From assembly GCA_963565915.1 (NCBI GenBank), contig OY751493.1:868001-932000 (forward strand): a DNA stretch of 64,000 nucleotides, given 5' to 3'. Origin of the DNA: Entoloma clypeatum. Lineage: Eukaryota; Basidiomycota; Agaricomycetes; Agaricales; Entolomataceae. The stretch's first letter is position 1; the number at the start of each line of letters is the position of its first letter. The position numbers and the translations under genes are program-made. Of the stretch, positions 1 through 11,994 are shown piece by piece. The notes below the pieces were generated by a model. That model was not told the origin of the DNA and did no database searches. It was given only the letters and a program-made list of their open reading frames with translations.

Positions 1-2050
1 AACGTGATTCCCTCAGGCTTGGAGGATGAAGGTTCAACCTTTCGCGAATTCGTGTTTTGAAACTTATGCTAACAAGAGCACACAGCGATCAGCGCGGTCC
101 GGGAGATGCAGAAAGCCGCAGACTTCGATCGCGACATGCTCCTCCTTGCCACACAGATCTCGCACCAGTCAGAGATGAAGGTCGTCCTTCTATCGGTGCT
201 TCAAGCCCTTTTGAAAACCTTGACTCTTGACAGTACTGGTGAGACCGTCGTGGAAGCCATGACGTTGATCCGTTGTATTCTCAGGCTTGCTCTGGGTCTA
301 CTCGTGGACCCCACTGCCAATAAGTTTGTCAGGCGTCATTTCACTGTTGAATGTTTCTCATTGTCGCCTGTCGATTTCCAGGATGACCCTGATTGACACC
401 ATTTTGAACCATTTTCAAACCGGTGAGACGAGTTGATATTGATGTTCGCACACGGCGATGATCCGTGGACCTTAGCGAGAATCCTTACGCAAGCAGCAGC
501 AGCGCAAAAGGCGATATCTTTGATAACCAAAGACGTCTCGTGGCTGTGGAGAACAGCCTATAACTGCGCTGTCCAAGGATGCTCAGAGTGGGAAGGCTGC
601 GAGCAGCGGGTAGCGGATTTGTTTGAGATAGCAAAAGATGTGGGTTTTCTGCGATCATTTCGTATTGGGGGGTCCACACACATGATCGCCCCTAGCTACT
701 GGAAGCTATATGTCAGGCGTCACCACTTGACATCGACCCAGAGATGTATTTGCACATTGCCAACGCGGCTTTTGCCGCGGTTTCTGGTCACGGTATGTCC
801 CCGCTGTCTGCCAGCCACGCTGAATATGGCTTTATTCACTGATCATCTTGTGGTGTGGCAGTCTTCTACCTCCGTGAATCAATGGATTCGAATGAAACTA
901 CCGAGGTACGGAATTGATATATCGGCCTTCCTTGGTGTATGGGCGCTGAGTATCGCTCCAGCCAATACAGATATCGTCTATCGTCGCAAAAGTTCAGGCT
1001 TACAAAGCGAGAATTGTCGAGATTATCGAGAACGGCCAAATCAGTGGCGAGGACAATGTTCTTCGTGTCCAATACTTTGTCCACACGTTACACGTTTTTC
1101 AAGCCGAATTGCTGGTATATTTGAAGGAGTGGGATAAGTTATCGTTGATTGTCGAGGCGCGATTCTCCAGTCCTTTTGCTCTCTCTTTCATGAACTGACA
1201 TATGGGCTTAGGAGATTGTCAATTCAGGTCCGCTCGCCCTCGGAACCTATGAAGCGGTGGCGGATATATTGGTGCGTTTGTTCGTATCATGTATGCGTAT
1301 TTGGACAGCTTGACTTTGTTGGCATTCGGTCAGTGGGTGGATAAGGACTGCCCGATCAACGGTATGTACCTTTGCGCCCGCAATCAGAAACTCATACTTT
1401 GGTATCACTCTAGTCCTATATGGATGTCTTGAGGTTGGTGTATTACGTGGCAACCACAAACCTTGCTCTAACCGGCGAAATAAATATATTCAAGGCACTA
1501 TTACGCGCCAGCCTTGACCACAGCCATCTTTCGGTACAGAAGTTCTCTCGGTGGCTGAGAGCCATATGCACAATCATTCTAGCCCGCAACACTCCGGCCG
1601 ATAGAATCAAAGCGATCGGATATGTCGAGCAGGCTCTTACGGTAATTGAAGGCAGCTTGGACAGCGATGAGGTTTGGATCTGTTCATCTAATCCCCAGAT
1701 GGATGGCAACCGCACCTGCTGACGGATTGATATATGTCCAAACGTGACTCTCTGCAGCCTTACCCGATGGACGAACGACAATGGCTCCTGGCGACATCTT
1801 ACAACACTGGTGCTGAATGCTTGCAGTTTGTGCCTTGAAATTCATCAAACAAGCGCGACCAGCTGATCGATCGGTTTTCCATCTGTTTTCAATCATCAGT
1901 GCTTCCATGCTTGATGAAGCGAAGCGCTGGTTTGAAGCATCAACGGTTATATGCAGGTTTGTTCCCGGCGGTAAGGAACGTGCAGAGAAGGCAAGCGCAT
2001 CATCCCAAGCCTCTCGAGATCCCGCTGATACACCCAGATCTGTGCCCTAG
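1..2050 (+). CDS. SPO22: Meiosis protein SPO22/ZIP4-like, 5'-truncated by the window edge
   Basis: Spo22/Zip4 is a TPR-type scaffold of the synapsis initiation complex that promotes meiotic crossovers. The 3' part is present in about eight or nine exons. The first exon (1-31) splices to 86, giving a reading frame with REMQKAADFD, then ISHQSEMK and VEAMTLIRCILRL. Later exons carry LLEAICQASPLDIDPE, a helix-rich exon ending VYLKEWDK, DERQWLLATSYNTG, and a final exon with LDEAKRWFEASTVICRFVPGG, all in family order. The internal joins between about 1240 and 1420 are less certain. The last residues, before TAG at 2048-2050, are polar and unlike the usual helical C-terminus, so the end may be shortened. 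It lies tail to tail with UTP18. The family call rests on recalled motifs and was not searched. Confidence 0.8.
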
Positions 2051-2599
2051 ATTTCCGAAACATACATGCATCTCCTTTCACGGTATGGACCCAGCTGATC
2101 TCATGGATTTCAATGTGGCTCGATCACGACGGGCATACTCTTTCGATGGCACGCCAAACTCGATGTTCCTTTTCACAAGCCGTCCCTTGTTATGCTATCT
2201 GCTACTGGCAACCTGTCTGTTTCCTTCAGTCACTCCCGCTGATGGCGAATGCATTTTTTCCCTTTCGGTCTTGGTGAACGTTGCTTTTTTTTCTTTTCGG
2301 TAATTGCCCATGTCATGATGTATTGAAATGTATTCTTGATTGAACATGACCATGATGAGCTCGTCATCATCATCAGCTCGCGTGTTGAACGTGCGATTGC
2401 CTATACTTATACTTGTGCAAAATAATCATGCCATCAACGCCGCAGAACGACAGCCTGCACCTGGTGTGTATCATCATATCACCATGAGGCCAATTCAAAA
2501 GTATCTTCGTGGCCTTCATTCAACCCCTGGCGTTCGGAGACAAAGAGTCGTCTCACATAGTCCAAATTCAAACTGTCCCCCCATATAGGATAACAGGGC
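2051..2599. other. Convergent intergenic spacer SPO22 / UTP18
   Basis: This is the 3' flank shared by two convergent genes. It is AT-rich around 2290-2420, as expected for overlapping 3' UTRs. No convincing coding segment or RNA gene was seen. Confidence 0.5.
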
Positions 2600-5085
2600 C
2601 TACAATCCCAGTCCGTAATCCTTCAGATGATACAGTAAGACCCGGCCCCTCGTGTTTCCGACCGCTAGATACTCGCTCTGAGCAGAGAAATCAACTGCTG
2701 TTACGTGGCCGAGCGGAGTGCTTGACGTGGGCCAGTTGGCAAAGGACGTTAGCGATGGGAGATGGATCTGTTTAGACGGGGAAAGGGGAAAAGAAGGGGG
2801 GGGGGGGGGGGGGCGAATGATCAGCTCAACATGCGGCACTCAGGGAGGGAAAATAAAGAGAGAAAAAAGGTGGATAAGCGTAAAGTAATTAACGCCATGT
2901 TTTAATCCGATCTCGTTGGAAATAATGATCGGCCCCATGACCGCAATGTAGCAGAGAAATAGGAAAAGATGAAAGGGAGGAACTCACCAAGCGCATGGCA
3001 TCTTTCTTTTCCTGGCTAGCTATCGCCATCAGCTGCGCATCGTGATTGAACCTGACAGTCGAAATGGCTGTAGTGAGATTCGCTACTTGCTTGATGGGTT
3101 TCGGGGAAGTGCGTGCATCGGATCCCAATATCGAAGAGGAGAGCGGTGCGAATGAATCTGATCCGTATACATTCACGAACCCTGTATTTGATCTGAAAGG
3201 TAAAAAAAGCGATCATAGGTCAAAGATTTGTGTAGGTCCATATGGAACTGGAACTTACCCAACAGCGAGCCAGCCCCCGTTTCCGCCGGCCGCAGACCCT
3301 GCCATCGTCCTCCCTGCCCCCCTAAACCCTCCCTCATCCTTCCATCTCCTCACACACCGCCGCTCACCCACATCCCACAAATACACCTCCGCATCCCCAC
3401 TGAGCACCGCCAAATGTTGCCTTCCTCCTCCTCCAATACTCCCTGCCTCCGCCCCTAAAGCGCCCACTGCCGTCGAGCTGCGATCCGGTGCCCACCACAG
3501 TGCCCTTACACCTCCACCTCCACCAGCGCATTTCAAACTCCCCACGACTTGTCCAGCCCCGCTCTTCCAGTCCACAAGGTGGACATAACCGCCTCTGCCC
3601 GCGACGGCGAGTATATCGCCCGTATGTGGACTGAACGCCGTTATCTCCATGCCTTCGCCTCCTCCTCCACCGCCGTTCTTCCCCTTTTCGTCTAGGCCGC
3701 CGCGTCCACGTTTTCTCGCCCGCCCTGGGGCTGAGGAAGGATCGTTGATGGAGCTGAACGTCGTCCCCCAGAGGCCGCGTGCGTGTTTTGAGGTGAGGCC
3801 GGTTTGGAGGTCGTGTGTATAGAAGAACGGCCGCGGGCCTGTGAGGAGGAGGGAAGATCCCAGGGGGTGGAAAGAGACGCTGGATTGAGAGGTGAGAGGG
3901 AGGGAGGGGACGTGTAGGGTTTGGAGCAGGGGGCAGGTATGGCCGTCGATCTAAGAGTTGAAGGAAAGAGGTTATGTCAGTAAGTAATCTGGAATATAGA
4001 AGCGAGAAAATGACGGATATAAGGGGTGCATATATGCCTTCAAGTTGAAGAGAAAACTAGGAAGGCGGAATGATACGTACATTGAACAACCTAACCCTGC
4101 GATCAGCCGTGCCAACACAAAGCACGGGCACCTTGTCGCTTGGGTGGAATGCCACAACCTTCACCTCTCCACTGCCTGAACCTTGCGCAGCTTGATTGGC
4201 ATCCCGTAGTCGTTCGATCGCCAGTGTCCCGGGGGAGAGCACGACTGCTCCTCCAAGTGTCTTTTTGAACGGGGCGAGGATGCCTGTCGTTGACGATAGC
4301 AGATCCTGTATATCCCCTGCATCATTGTCGCCTTCTTCCTCATCGCTTGCGGCGGCGGCGGCGACTGCACGCCGACCTCCCCTTGCCTTTTTGGCCCATT
4401 CGGGCTCGGGGTGTATGCGCTCATACTGCCGCCTCAGCCGGCTTTCGTACTCTCTCCCTGAGAGTGTGGTTTCGCCTGGTGCATCGCGGAGCTTCCGCAG
4501 ACGTGGGGCGGCGGTGGAGATGGCTACTGTTGGCGGGTCGGAAGGGTCTGTCCAGGCTGGCGGTTTTCTGGATTTTGATATCAGGGGACTTGGTTTGGAT
4601 TTGGATTTTGTTGGAGGAGATGGTGGACGTGATGAAGAGGAAGATTCTGCTTCAGAGCCGGAATCTGATGGTTCTGAGTCTGAGGGTTCCTCGTCGTCAT
4701 CGTCGTGATCAGGCTGTTCATTGTCATGCATGGAGAACTCTGACAACGCGATTCCATCGTCTACGAAAAACAACTGTTAACAGTAGAAAGAGCTCGTTAT
4801 TGTTTTTTTTCATGCAGTGAAAACGGAACGAACGTCTTTATCCAACAAATTCCCCATCTCCCGCCCTCCGCCTTCATCCTCGTCGCCATCCTCATCATCA
4901 CCAACTCGTACTTCGTCTCTCGGCACGAATTTTGTACCAAACAACATGCTTTCCAGCCTGCGTTCCTCGTCGTCCTTGCTCGCATCGTCCGTCAGGAGGT
5001 TAACATTGGGGTTCTTTGCACCGAGGGGTTGAACTGCAGCTGCTCCCTTTGAAGTCTTTTGCTTCTTGCGCGGATGTTTTGCCAT
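2600..5085 (-). CDS. UTP18: U3 snoRNA-associated protein 18 (WD40, SSU processome)
   Basis: Utp18 is a WD40 component of the nucleolar small-subunit processome needed for pre-18S rRNA processing. I read five exons: 5085-4825, 4773-4081, 3950-3259, 3192-2988 and 2767-2600. They sum to 2019 nt (672 aa) in one frame. The N-terminus is basic then very acidic. Typical Utp18 landmarks follow: ERRLESMLFG, LFFVDD, YERIHPEPEWA, VLCVGTADRRVRLFN, the GFVNVYG blade and the C-terminal FANWPTSSTPLGHVTAVDFS with GNTRGRVLLY. The first intron uses an unusual donor (GTTTTC), chosen because it restores the conserved VRS-LFFVDD junction. Intron 4 is long (220 bp) and contains an 18-base G run. It is followed on the same strand by RRP42, another rRNA-processing gene. 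Confidence 0.93.
2796..2813. repeat. Homopolymer G(18) tract in UTP18 intron 4
   Basis: There are eighteen consecutive G on the plus strand, so a polyC run lies near the 3' end of the intron in the UTP18 transcript. It sits about 28 bp upstream of the acceptor, within the pyrimidine-rich region. It is prone to length error in sequencing but does not touch coding sequence. Confidence 0.9.
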
Positions 5086-5942
5086 TGATCGCAGGTGACT
5101 GTTGAGATCAGAATTTTTGTATTTCGCACGTGACTCTCAGCGTTGTGAACTCGAGCAACTTTGGGTTCTAAGCGGAAATTATCAGCCACTTCATGATTGT
5201 CCAATAGAGGAACCGATATTCGCTGGCAACAATGCCTTTAGATCCAATGCAGGGAAAGTGTATCCGAGATCTCCAATCACAAGTCCAAGGGCTTGTAGAT
5301 TTCTCGCGTTCGAGACCATTGCTCGTGGATCTCGAGGGGTTCAGGGAAAAAAGGGCTTGCCGGGGGGGCCGATTTCTTGGATGAGAGAGAATGTCCAAGG
5401 AGGCGTCGGCGTGAAAAATTGTCGAACGTAACATGGGCATGGCTCAACCTTTGTAGACGCCTTATGGAACTTGCTCGGCGTGGTCACGGTGCGATCTCCA
5501 TGTGCAAAGCGACATTGAAAGCTAACATAGACCATTGTCCTGCAAAGCGGGTATCGAAGATCAAAGGCCCTGCCAGAGTCACCAGTGGTACCTGTTCGAA
5601 AAATTCAGCTCAAATCAGCCGCATAAAGAGGGAAGATATTGGGAATATATCATGGCCTGACAGCTTGATTGAATAAATTAGTGCTTGATGCATTCGCTGC
5701 GAAACCGAAGGAGGACTGACGGGTAGGGAGAAAGGCGCTACGGCGCAACCAGCAGCTTTCTAGCAAGCGCGCGTGTATTTGGTTGTTTTCGAATTATGAT
5801 ACTAATATAGTAAACGGGTCATCGTCAAGGACGATGGAGGGAGCATGTTTGACACCAAAGAAGGCTGTATCACACACAAAAATACGTTATTCGCTCTTCC
5901 ACACCATCGTGTACAAGTAAGACGAAAGAACAAAAGATAATA
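5086..5942. other. Intergenic: UTP18 5' flank and RRP42 3' flank
   Basis: The stretch between two minus-strand genes holds the UTP18 promoter and the RRP42 3' UTR. Short open frames exist on both strands (for example 5102-5431 plus), but none shows recognisable motifs or good splice signals. No RNA gene was recognised. Confidence 0.4.
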
Positions 5943-7326
5943 CTACCGATGCTGCTCGAACCTCTCCCGCGCTTTCTGGTTCCTCCTCATGTCTTCATCG
6001 CGCAGTTTGGTGTTGAGCGAGTTGAATAGGCCGCGAGCGTACGTCTCCCCGAACTAATTCCATAAAGAGGGAAAAAATATGAGAGGGCCGAGGCTTAGAC
6101 GCCAGGATAGACAAGACAGGGCGAAACGCACCTTGATCAGCTCTTTTAGCTTCTCCATCCGCACCTCCCCGGGCCCGAGCAGCCTCACTGCTCTCACGTC
6201 CGCGGGTTCATTCGGGTTCGGAGGAAATGAGAACATCAATAAGAGTCTTAGAGCGGTCGCGGCTTCTTCTTGCGCGGTCGCGTCTAGATAATGAATGGGT
6301 GGTTCCTGTTCAAATATTCAGGGCGTAAGGATGCACAGTAGAGAAGAGATAAGACTCCAGTGTAGGAAAAGGAAAAGGAAGAAGTGTGCTGACCAAATTT
6401 AAAGTAACACAAACAGGCCACCGCTCCCTCCCACCCATTGTCTCCCCCTCGTCCCAATAATCCGACAACTCAAAATCCATCGCACCGCCCACCTGCTGGC
6501 GCGTGTCGAACCCACTCGGAGCCTCTTCATCGACATCCATATCTCCTCCCGTCCCAGTCGCTGCGTCTCCGTCCTCTGTCACCTTCAGCTTTCCTTTCCC
6601 CTTATTCTTAACCGCCCCATCCACCCGCGACCCAGGCGCACGATACTCGACCCCCCTCGTCCTTGGCACCTTGGTATCCCACAACGCCGCGCGCGCAGCA
6701 AGGAACACCGCATCAACCACGTTCCCCGCCTCCGCGGCCAGAACGAGCACATCTACACTCAAAAGCCAGGCTTTCCGCCCCTTCAAAATTCCCAGATTCT
6801 CCGGGCGCAACGACGGGTGCGAGAGCGTGGTATGCAGCAGCGAAGAGAGATCATGCTGCAGGTCCTCGAGTGCGGAGGAGGTGTGGTGCGGGTACGCGGA
6901 CGGGGAGCTGGGTCGTACATGCAGGGAATGCGGCATATCACAACAAAAATAAGGAAAGGGGGGAAAAGAGAAATCCATGAGTCAGAGATGAGGGGAAAAA
7001 AAACGAAAGGAAACACAAAACCAGGACACAAAACAAACCACCCTCCCACCATCCACACCCCCAGCTGCATCCCCTCCGCTCACGCCCACGCCAACACTCT
7101 CAACCTCCAGCTTCGTCGCAGCCACCACCTCCGTGCCACCACCTCCGTCTCTCCCGATGCAGACACGCGCGCTCCCGTTCGCCAGCGGTGCGACGCCCGT
7201 CTCGAGCGCTATGGCGCGGTAGTCGAGCAATGCACGTCCATCTGCGCGTGTTGGAGGAGTCGCGACGAGCCCGGCTTGGATGTAGGACTTTTCGGCTTTG
7301 GAGAGCGATATCGTGAAGGATGACAT
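5943..7326 (-). CDS. RRP42: Exosome complex component RRP42 (RNase PH-like)
   Basis: Rrp42 is one of the six RNase PH-like subunits of the exosome barrel, which acts in 3' processing and decay of RNA including pre-rRNA. Exons are 7326-7028, 6907-6394, 6305-6132 and 6053-5943, giving 365 aa. The start is fixed by MSSFTISLSKAEKSYIQAGL. DGRALLDYRAIALETGV and NGSARVCIG are the usual N-terminal RNase PH signatures, followed by SPSAYP and NLGILKGRKAWLLSVDVLVL. A low-complexity insert (about residues 180-235: lysine/glycine and acidic, containing MDVDEEAP) interrupts the second half, as often in fungal homologues. The first donor (GTCCTG) is weak but gives the conserved frame. Catalytic residues are not expected, because the eukaryotic ring is inactive. 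Confidence 0.92.
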
Positions 7327-7934
7327 TCAGTGTTGAGGTGAGAGATCCGGAATCCGATCTGATCGCGATCTTTCCACGGCCACGAGTTCTTCGAAAATAA
7401 TCTTATCTCAGCATCACACCAACGATGTATTCCAACTTTAAGAAGGCGTTTTGATTGAAGAACTGGCAGTCTCGTCTTGAAAACCTCTGCGCAGGGTCAT
7501 CTTCTAAAATCTTGACAAAAGCGATGCGCAAAGGATCGACTCGGAGGCAAGCAGACAACGATGAATATCAGCTTTGGGGATAAACTACTCGCCGGGGGTG
7601 AGGAACGTTCTGGTTCACTCCGTATCAAACGAAGGAGGCACAGGAGTTATGCCACGGCGCCTCGTTCAATTCTTAGGGTGACCACGCAGATGTATGTGGA
7701 TAACAATGTGGGTCCAGGGGGGCGCCAGACCTGCGCTCGCCACTATTCGATAATAGGCCGCATCTGGTTTCCAAAAAATTTGCTCATGACCCGGCTGCCT
7801 TCCCAGTCGAACCGCATGGTCTTACAGCATGGTCGCTTTTCAATGAGAAGGCCCAATGTCTTATTTCGTTCTGTAGACATCAGGTAGAAAATGGAAATTC
7901 TGGATTTGTAGATTAGTTGATAGCCTGCCAACCC
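7327..7934. other. Intergenic: RRP42 promoter and 3' flank of an F-box gene
   Basis: This stretch contains the upstream region of RRP42 and the 3' end of the minus-strand F-box gene. An open frame at 7561-7887 plus shows no recognisable motif or splice context. Nothing else was seen. Confidence 0.4.
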
Positions 7935-9424
7935 CTACGCCAAAGCGTTCATCGGCGCCGCTTGCTCCCTCGCATCTGGTAGATCGATTATCATGATACA
8001 TCAAATGTTTAATTCAAGGTGCAAAAAAAGAAAGGGGAAAACAACTGACCAGCAGGGGCGAACAACGAATAAGGCAACGGCGGGGTAGGTCGAAACATCT
8101 CAAGGAGCCCTTTCGATGCAAGAGTCGGCAGCTTGTTCGTCAAAGCCACCATGACTTCTTCGCGGTGCGGCATATTTCTTGGCACCGCGATTGTAGCAGT
8201 CTCTAGGCACTGTAATTTGGCCAGAAAAACATCAATTCTAGACCATGACTCGTCCGTCTCTTGCGCGCATGCCGCTGCTTTAGTATCCAGTTGAATCCTG
8301 ACGAGCTTCAGTCGACTGGCCAGATCCAATGTCTCGATCATCTGGCATATACTCCTGAGTACCTCGGATGACTGGAATGCAGCCAAGACGACCGTTGGGT
8401 CGGGAGAAATTCTGGTGATTTCAGGCATGTGGAAAGTCAAGCTCGTGAGGCTTGGAAGTGACCCGAAGCGGATGACATGGTCTGATATCAAAGATTTATA
8501 AGGTAAGGCGGGAAAAGAATCAAGAAACTACTGGCTTGAATCGGAATGGAAAACTATGTCAATCTTCTGCATAGATCGGCGCGATGCATCAATGACCAAC
8601 TCGAATGGAGCGACGTTGCTCTGGGGCCATATATCTATATGATAAGTATGAAGGTGATTTAAGTCCAATAAAGATGGAGCCCCGCTAAAGGATTCAAGAA
8701 GGCGAGGCAGTACATTGGCCTCTGAAACGATTAGATGCTTCAGAGAACCCTTGATAATTCCTCCAGTCTGCGGGGGCAAGGAGTCGGAATCCTCAGCCTG
8801 ACTGTCCGGGTTCAACATGTACCCTCGTATTTGCAGGCTTCTCAAATTAGGGCACTGAGAGAGCCATGACAACGGAAAGCCTGGAAGGTCTATGATGCTT
8901 AGGCCGGACAAGTTGGAAGATCGAGCGGCGTTCAGGACATTCAATCGCAGTCCCATCCCAAGTGTTCCCCCGCGAGAAGGGGGTCTCCAAAGATCACTAA
9001 ACGTATGTAGACCAGGAGATGCTGGTGAGTCCCTCGATAAAATCCCAGAAAGACTTCGACAATCTGCCGGTCCTCGTAAGCTCAACGAATTCATCGAGGG
9101 GAAGAGGGAGAGGACGTCAGACAGATCCTCGTCCAAGGGTGCATTATACAGCCCTTCGATGTACAGGTCCCGAACAAATTTGCAAAGTCTGGGATTGATC
9201 GAAAAAATCTCGCGAAACTCTGCGATAGCGTGACGGTGAGGCGCAATGGGAGCGGGGTCAACGCAAATGTGAACGTATGTGAAAATATGGCGCTGACAAG
9301 GATCGCGAAAGGCTCGAGAGACGGTGGCGCATGAGGTCAACAACTTGTGATTGCCGAACGTTCCAAAATACAGCTCGTCGACGATGACATCGATGATATC
9401 TTGGTGAAGTCGGGGAATTGGCAT
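7935..9424 (-). CDS. F-box-like / leucine-rich protein
   Basis: This is a putative substrate receptor of an SCF ubiquitin ligase. The large first exon (9424 to about 8530) begins MPIPRLHQDIIDVIVDELYF, a mushroom-type F-box, followed by the C-RDPCQRHIFTYVHI box end and leucine-rich segments such as LSWLSQCPNLRSLQIRGY. A second exon (about 8483-8055) carries FGSLPSLTSLTF and ends at LFAPAG. A final small exon after an intron reads DAREQAAPMNALA and stops at 7935-7937, an ending I judged by its clean splice sites. The join between the first two exons is not resolved, because the obvious GTAGTT donor does not keep phase. It is divergent from the F-box gene at 9980 across 555 bp. The target is unknown. 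Confidence 0.72.
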
Positions 9425-9979
9425 GAGGAGATACGCTGCAAGATGTGGACCGGGTGGTAGCGGACCAGAATGTACTCTTGATATTCAGTTTTGAAAAGGT
9501 TCGGTTGTAAGTCAATCAGCCGACGACCGCATAGGGTGCTCAGGTAGGCGTATGTGGGTCCTGGCGAATAAGGGGGGATGGAGGCGTGTCTCTTTGAGTA
9601 ACTAGATACGAACCTGGAATTCCGGTCAGGTCGTACAAAGGCGTCTCCTTAAAGGAGGGCCAGATGCTTCCATTGGGTTGGCCATGGGGTCCGCGATCCC
9701 ATCTCCCACACGAGGTCATCTATCAAGATTTCCCTTGCTAAAGCGGGTTGAACGTTTTCTTGACGCGCGCCTACATGTATGGTTTGACAAGGTGATAGCA
9801 GACACCTCCATGATCAGGACAGGAGCGTATGTTTGGCAGCATCTCACTCAAAAGTCTTGCGGCCTTCTTCGCTTTGTAGCTCGGGGAGTTGCCAACTTGC
9901 CATCGAGCTGAAGTTGGGTTGGACGGTGGCGGTGACGGCAGGACCCGAGACTAGCTACCCTCGCTCATTGTGATGAACG
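9425..9979. promoter_or_regulatory. Shared divergent promoter region of two F-box genes
   Basis: A 555-bp region lies between the start codons of the minus-strand F-box gene (9424) and the plus-strand F-box gene (9980). A small plus-strand open frame at 9678-9911 looks like chance. No specific operator could be identified. Confidence 0.4.
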
Positions 9980-11994
9980 ATGGTGATGTTTGACTGTCTC
10001 CCAACCGAGCTCGGGCTTGGAATTCTTTCTCACCTCTCTGTCAGCTCACTCACACTCATCCCTCTCGTTTGTCGTCGCTGGAAGGATTTCGTCGATACTC
10101 ACGAGAGTACTATCTACCGAAACGCCTGTGTCTATCATGGGTACATACCATCCTCTGTTGTCTCTATCGAAGAGGCTTGCTCGATGTATTCCGAACGGTC
10201 CATCGGACGCATTCGTGATTGGAAAGGTTTATGTACGTCCACGCTTGTGCAGAATGTCATCCGTTGGCTTTCTTATCTGATTGACCTGTACACAGGCAGA
10301 AAGCGCGACTACATTTCAAAGAGCTGGTCTGGCAGAGCCCCATCCTGCACAACACCATATTACAGCACGGGAAGGGCAGTTCATCGCATCAAAGTCGATG
10401 AACAGGCAGGTTACATTATCACCACTTCGTCTACGGGAGGCATGATCGTGAGCGATCTCGCTACGGATCAGAGGCTCTGGGCGCTTCCCCCGGCACGTCT
10501 TCTTGCTCTTGATAGTTTCGTGCTTCGGCTCACTTTCTTTTTCCGGACAGACATCCGTCAAGCCATTTGCCCATTGCGATTACGCCGACGAATATATTGT
10601 CTTCGAGGATCTCGACGATAATATGGAAGTATGGCGACGTTCGACAGATTTCACAGACAGTGACATGGATGGCGTCGCCCTGGAGTCACGGCCTGTCCAG
10701 CGGCAGCTGCTGGCCTCTATATCTGCAGCCGAGGAGTATAGCTCTTGTCCTGCCAGCAATGGCCCCACTGGCACAAGTGCTCGGCGTGGCCACTTCCGCC
10801 CCTGGGCCCTCATCTCCGCACCCGAAGAGATCTGGGCCTTCAAGCTCTCCTATCCAATCCTCGGGTTGGCATCTGTAGAACATGTCTATCTCTGGGATAT
10901 CCGCACAGGGGTGCTAGTGGAGCAGATCGACAATATCCAGCGGAGGATACACACAGCGAATGCGTCTGTATGCTTCTCTGACACTGATGCAGAAGGGGTG
11001 GCAGAAGAGGGTGAGACCTCTTTCCAGCTGGGCCGCGTCTTTTCCATGGAGGTGGGGCAGAAGTATGTACTTGTCTGGGGATCCAAAGGATTGCGAGCAT
11101 TCCAACGAAACGGAGGCACGCGTATGGTGCATTTGTTTCCGAACTATCGCATCGGGAGGTGGCGCTTTCGAATCGACGTTGGAATGGTCGGAACAAGATC
11201 GTCCACCGATAATGTAGAGGTGACCGAGGTTCCTTTCATTGCGTCAGGTCAATCGGAACCAGAGCACGAGGGGGAGGATGCATATCTCGCGGGTAGGTGC
11301 AAATTTCATCCTTTTGCTCCGCTCTGTCCTAATCCACAGAAAATATACAGTGTACATTTCCTCCTGTGGCCTGCATCTTGCCGCTATGACGCGATATGGC
11401 AAAGTCAGTGTCGTCCCCAACTTCGAAGACTTCATAATGGGTAGGAGAAACCCCTCCTCTTTCCACCAGTGTGCCTTCGACTTTGAGTTCTGCGAACATG
11501 GATTGCCCCCTTCTGTGGAATTATGTTGGCTTGCATTTGAGCACGGGCGAATTGCGGCTGCTACGGTGCGAGTTTGTCCCCTAATATGTTTTACTCGAGC
11601 CTGATGCCATATTTCGCGAACCGGCCCTTTACAAATAGACAGGAGGCGTATTCATCATTGAGCCTGATTGGGAATATCTCGCTGAGAAACATGAACCCAG
11701 TTCGCGGAGCATCGGCTCCGTGCCAAGGGTGGCCATTCGGCGCGTGGCACAGCTTCACAACCCACAAGTCCTTGACCTTGTAGCATGCCTGCAGCTCACG
11801 GATACGGGGTTGTTCCTGAACTGGGATCCAATAGCCTTGTCGCCAGGGATTATATTTGCATTAGGTTGGGTTTCAAATCTCTTCTTCTTGACGATCATGA
11901 GGGGGCTGAAGAGGTATCATATCTCTTTGATTTTATAGGCGATTCTGCTTGGAATTCGACGGTTGTCAGTGTAGATTTTCAAAAGAAGGGGTAA
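9980..11994 (+). CDS. F-box protein with beta-propeller-like C-terminus (paralogue of 41142-43175)
   Basis: This is a likely SCF adaptor. The N-terminal F-box is MFDCLPTELGLGILSHL with PLVCRRWKDF (residues 3-40). After an intron follow SWSGRAPS, the blade-like AGYIITTSSTGG with VSDLATDQRLWALP, then a long exon (about 10560-11300) with VYLWDIRTGVLVEQIDNIQ and YVLVWGSKGLRAFQ. After another intron come VHISSCGLHLAAM and VVPNFEDF, and later exons carry FIIEPDW and LQLTDTGLFLNW. A last exon ends STVVSVDFQKKG at 11994. Every one of these landmarks has a counterpart in the same order in the gene at 41142-43175, so exon calls support each other. The C-terminus is shorter than in the paralogue. Exact internal splice sites were not all fixed. 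Confidence 0.78.
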
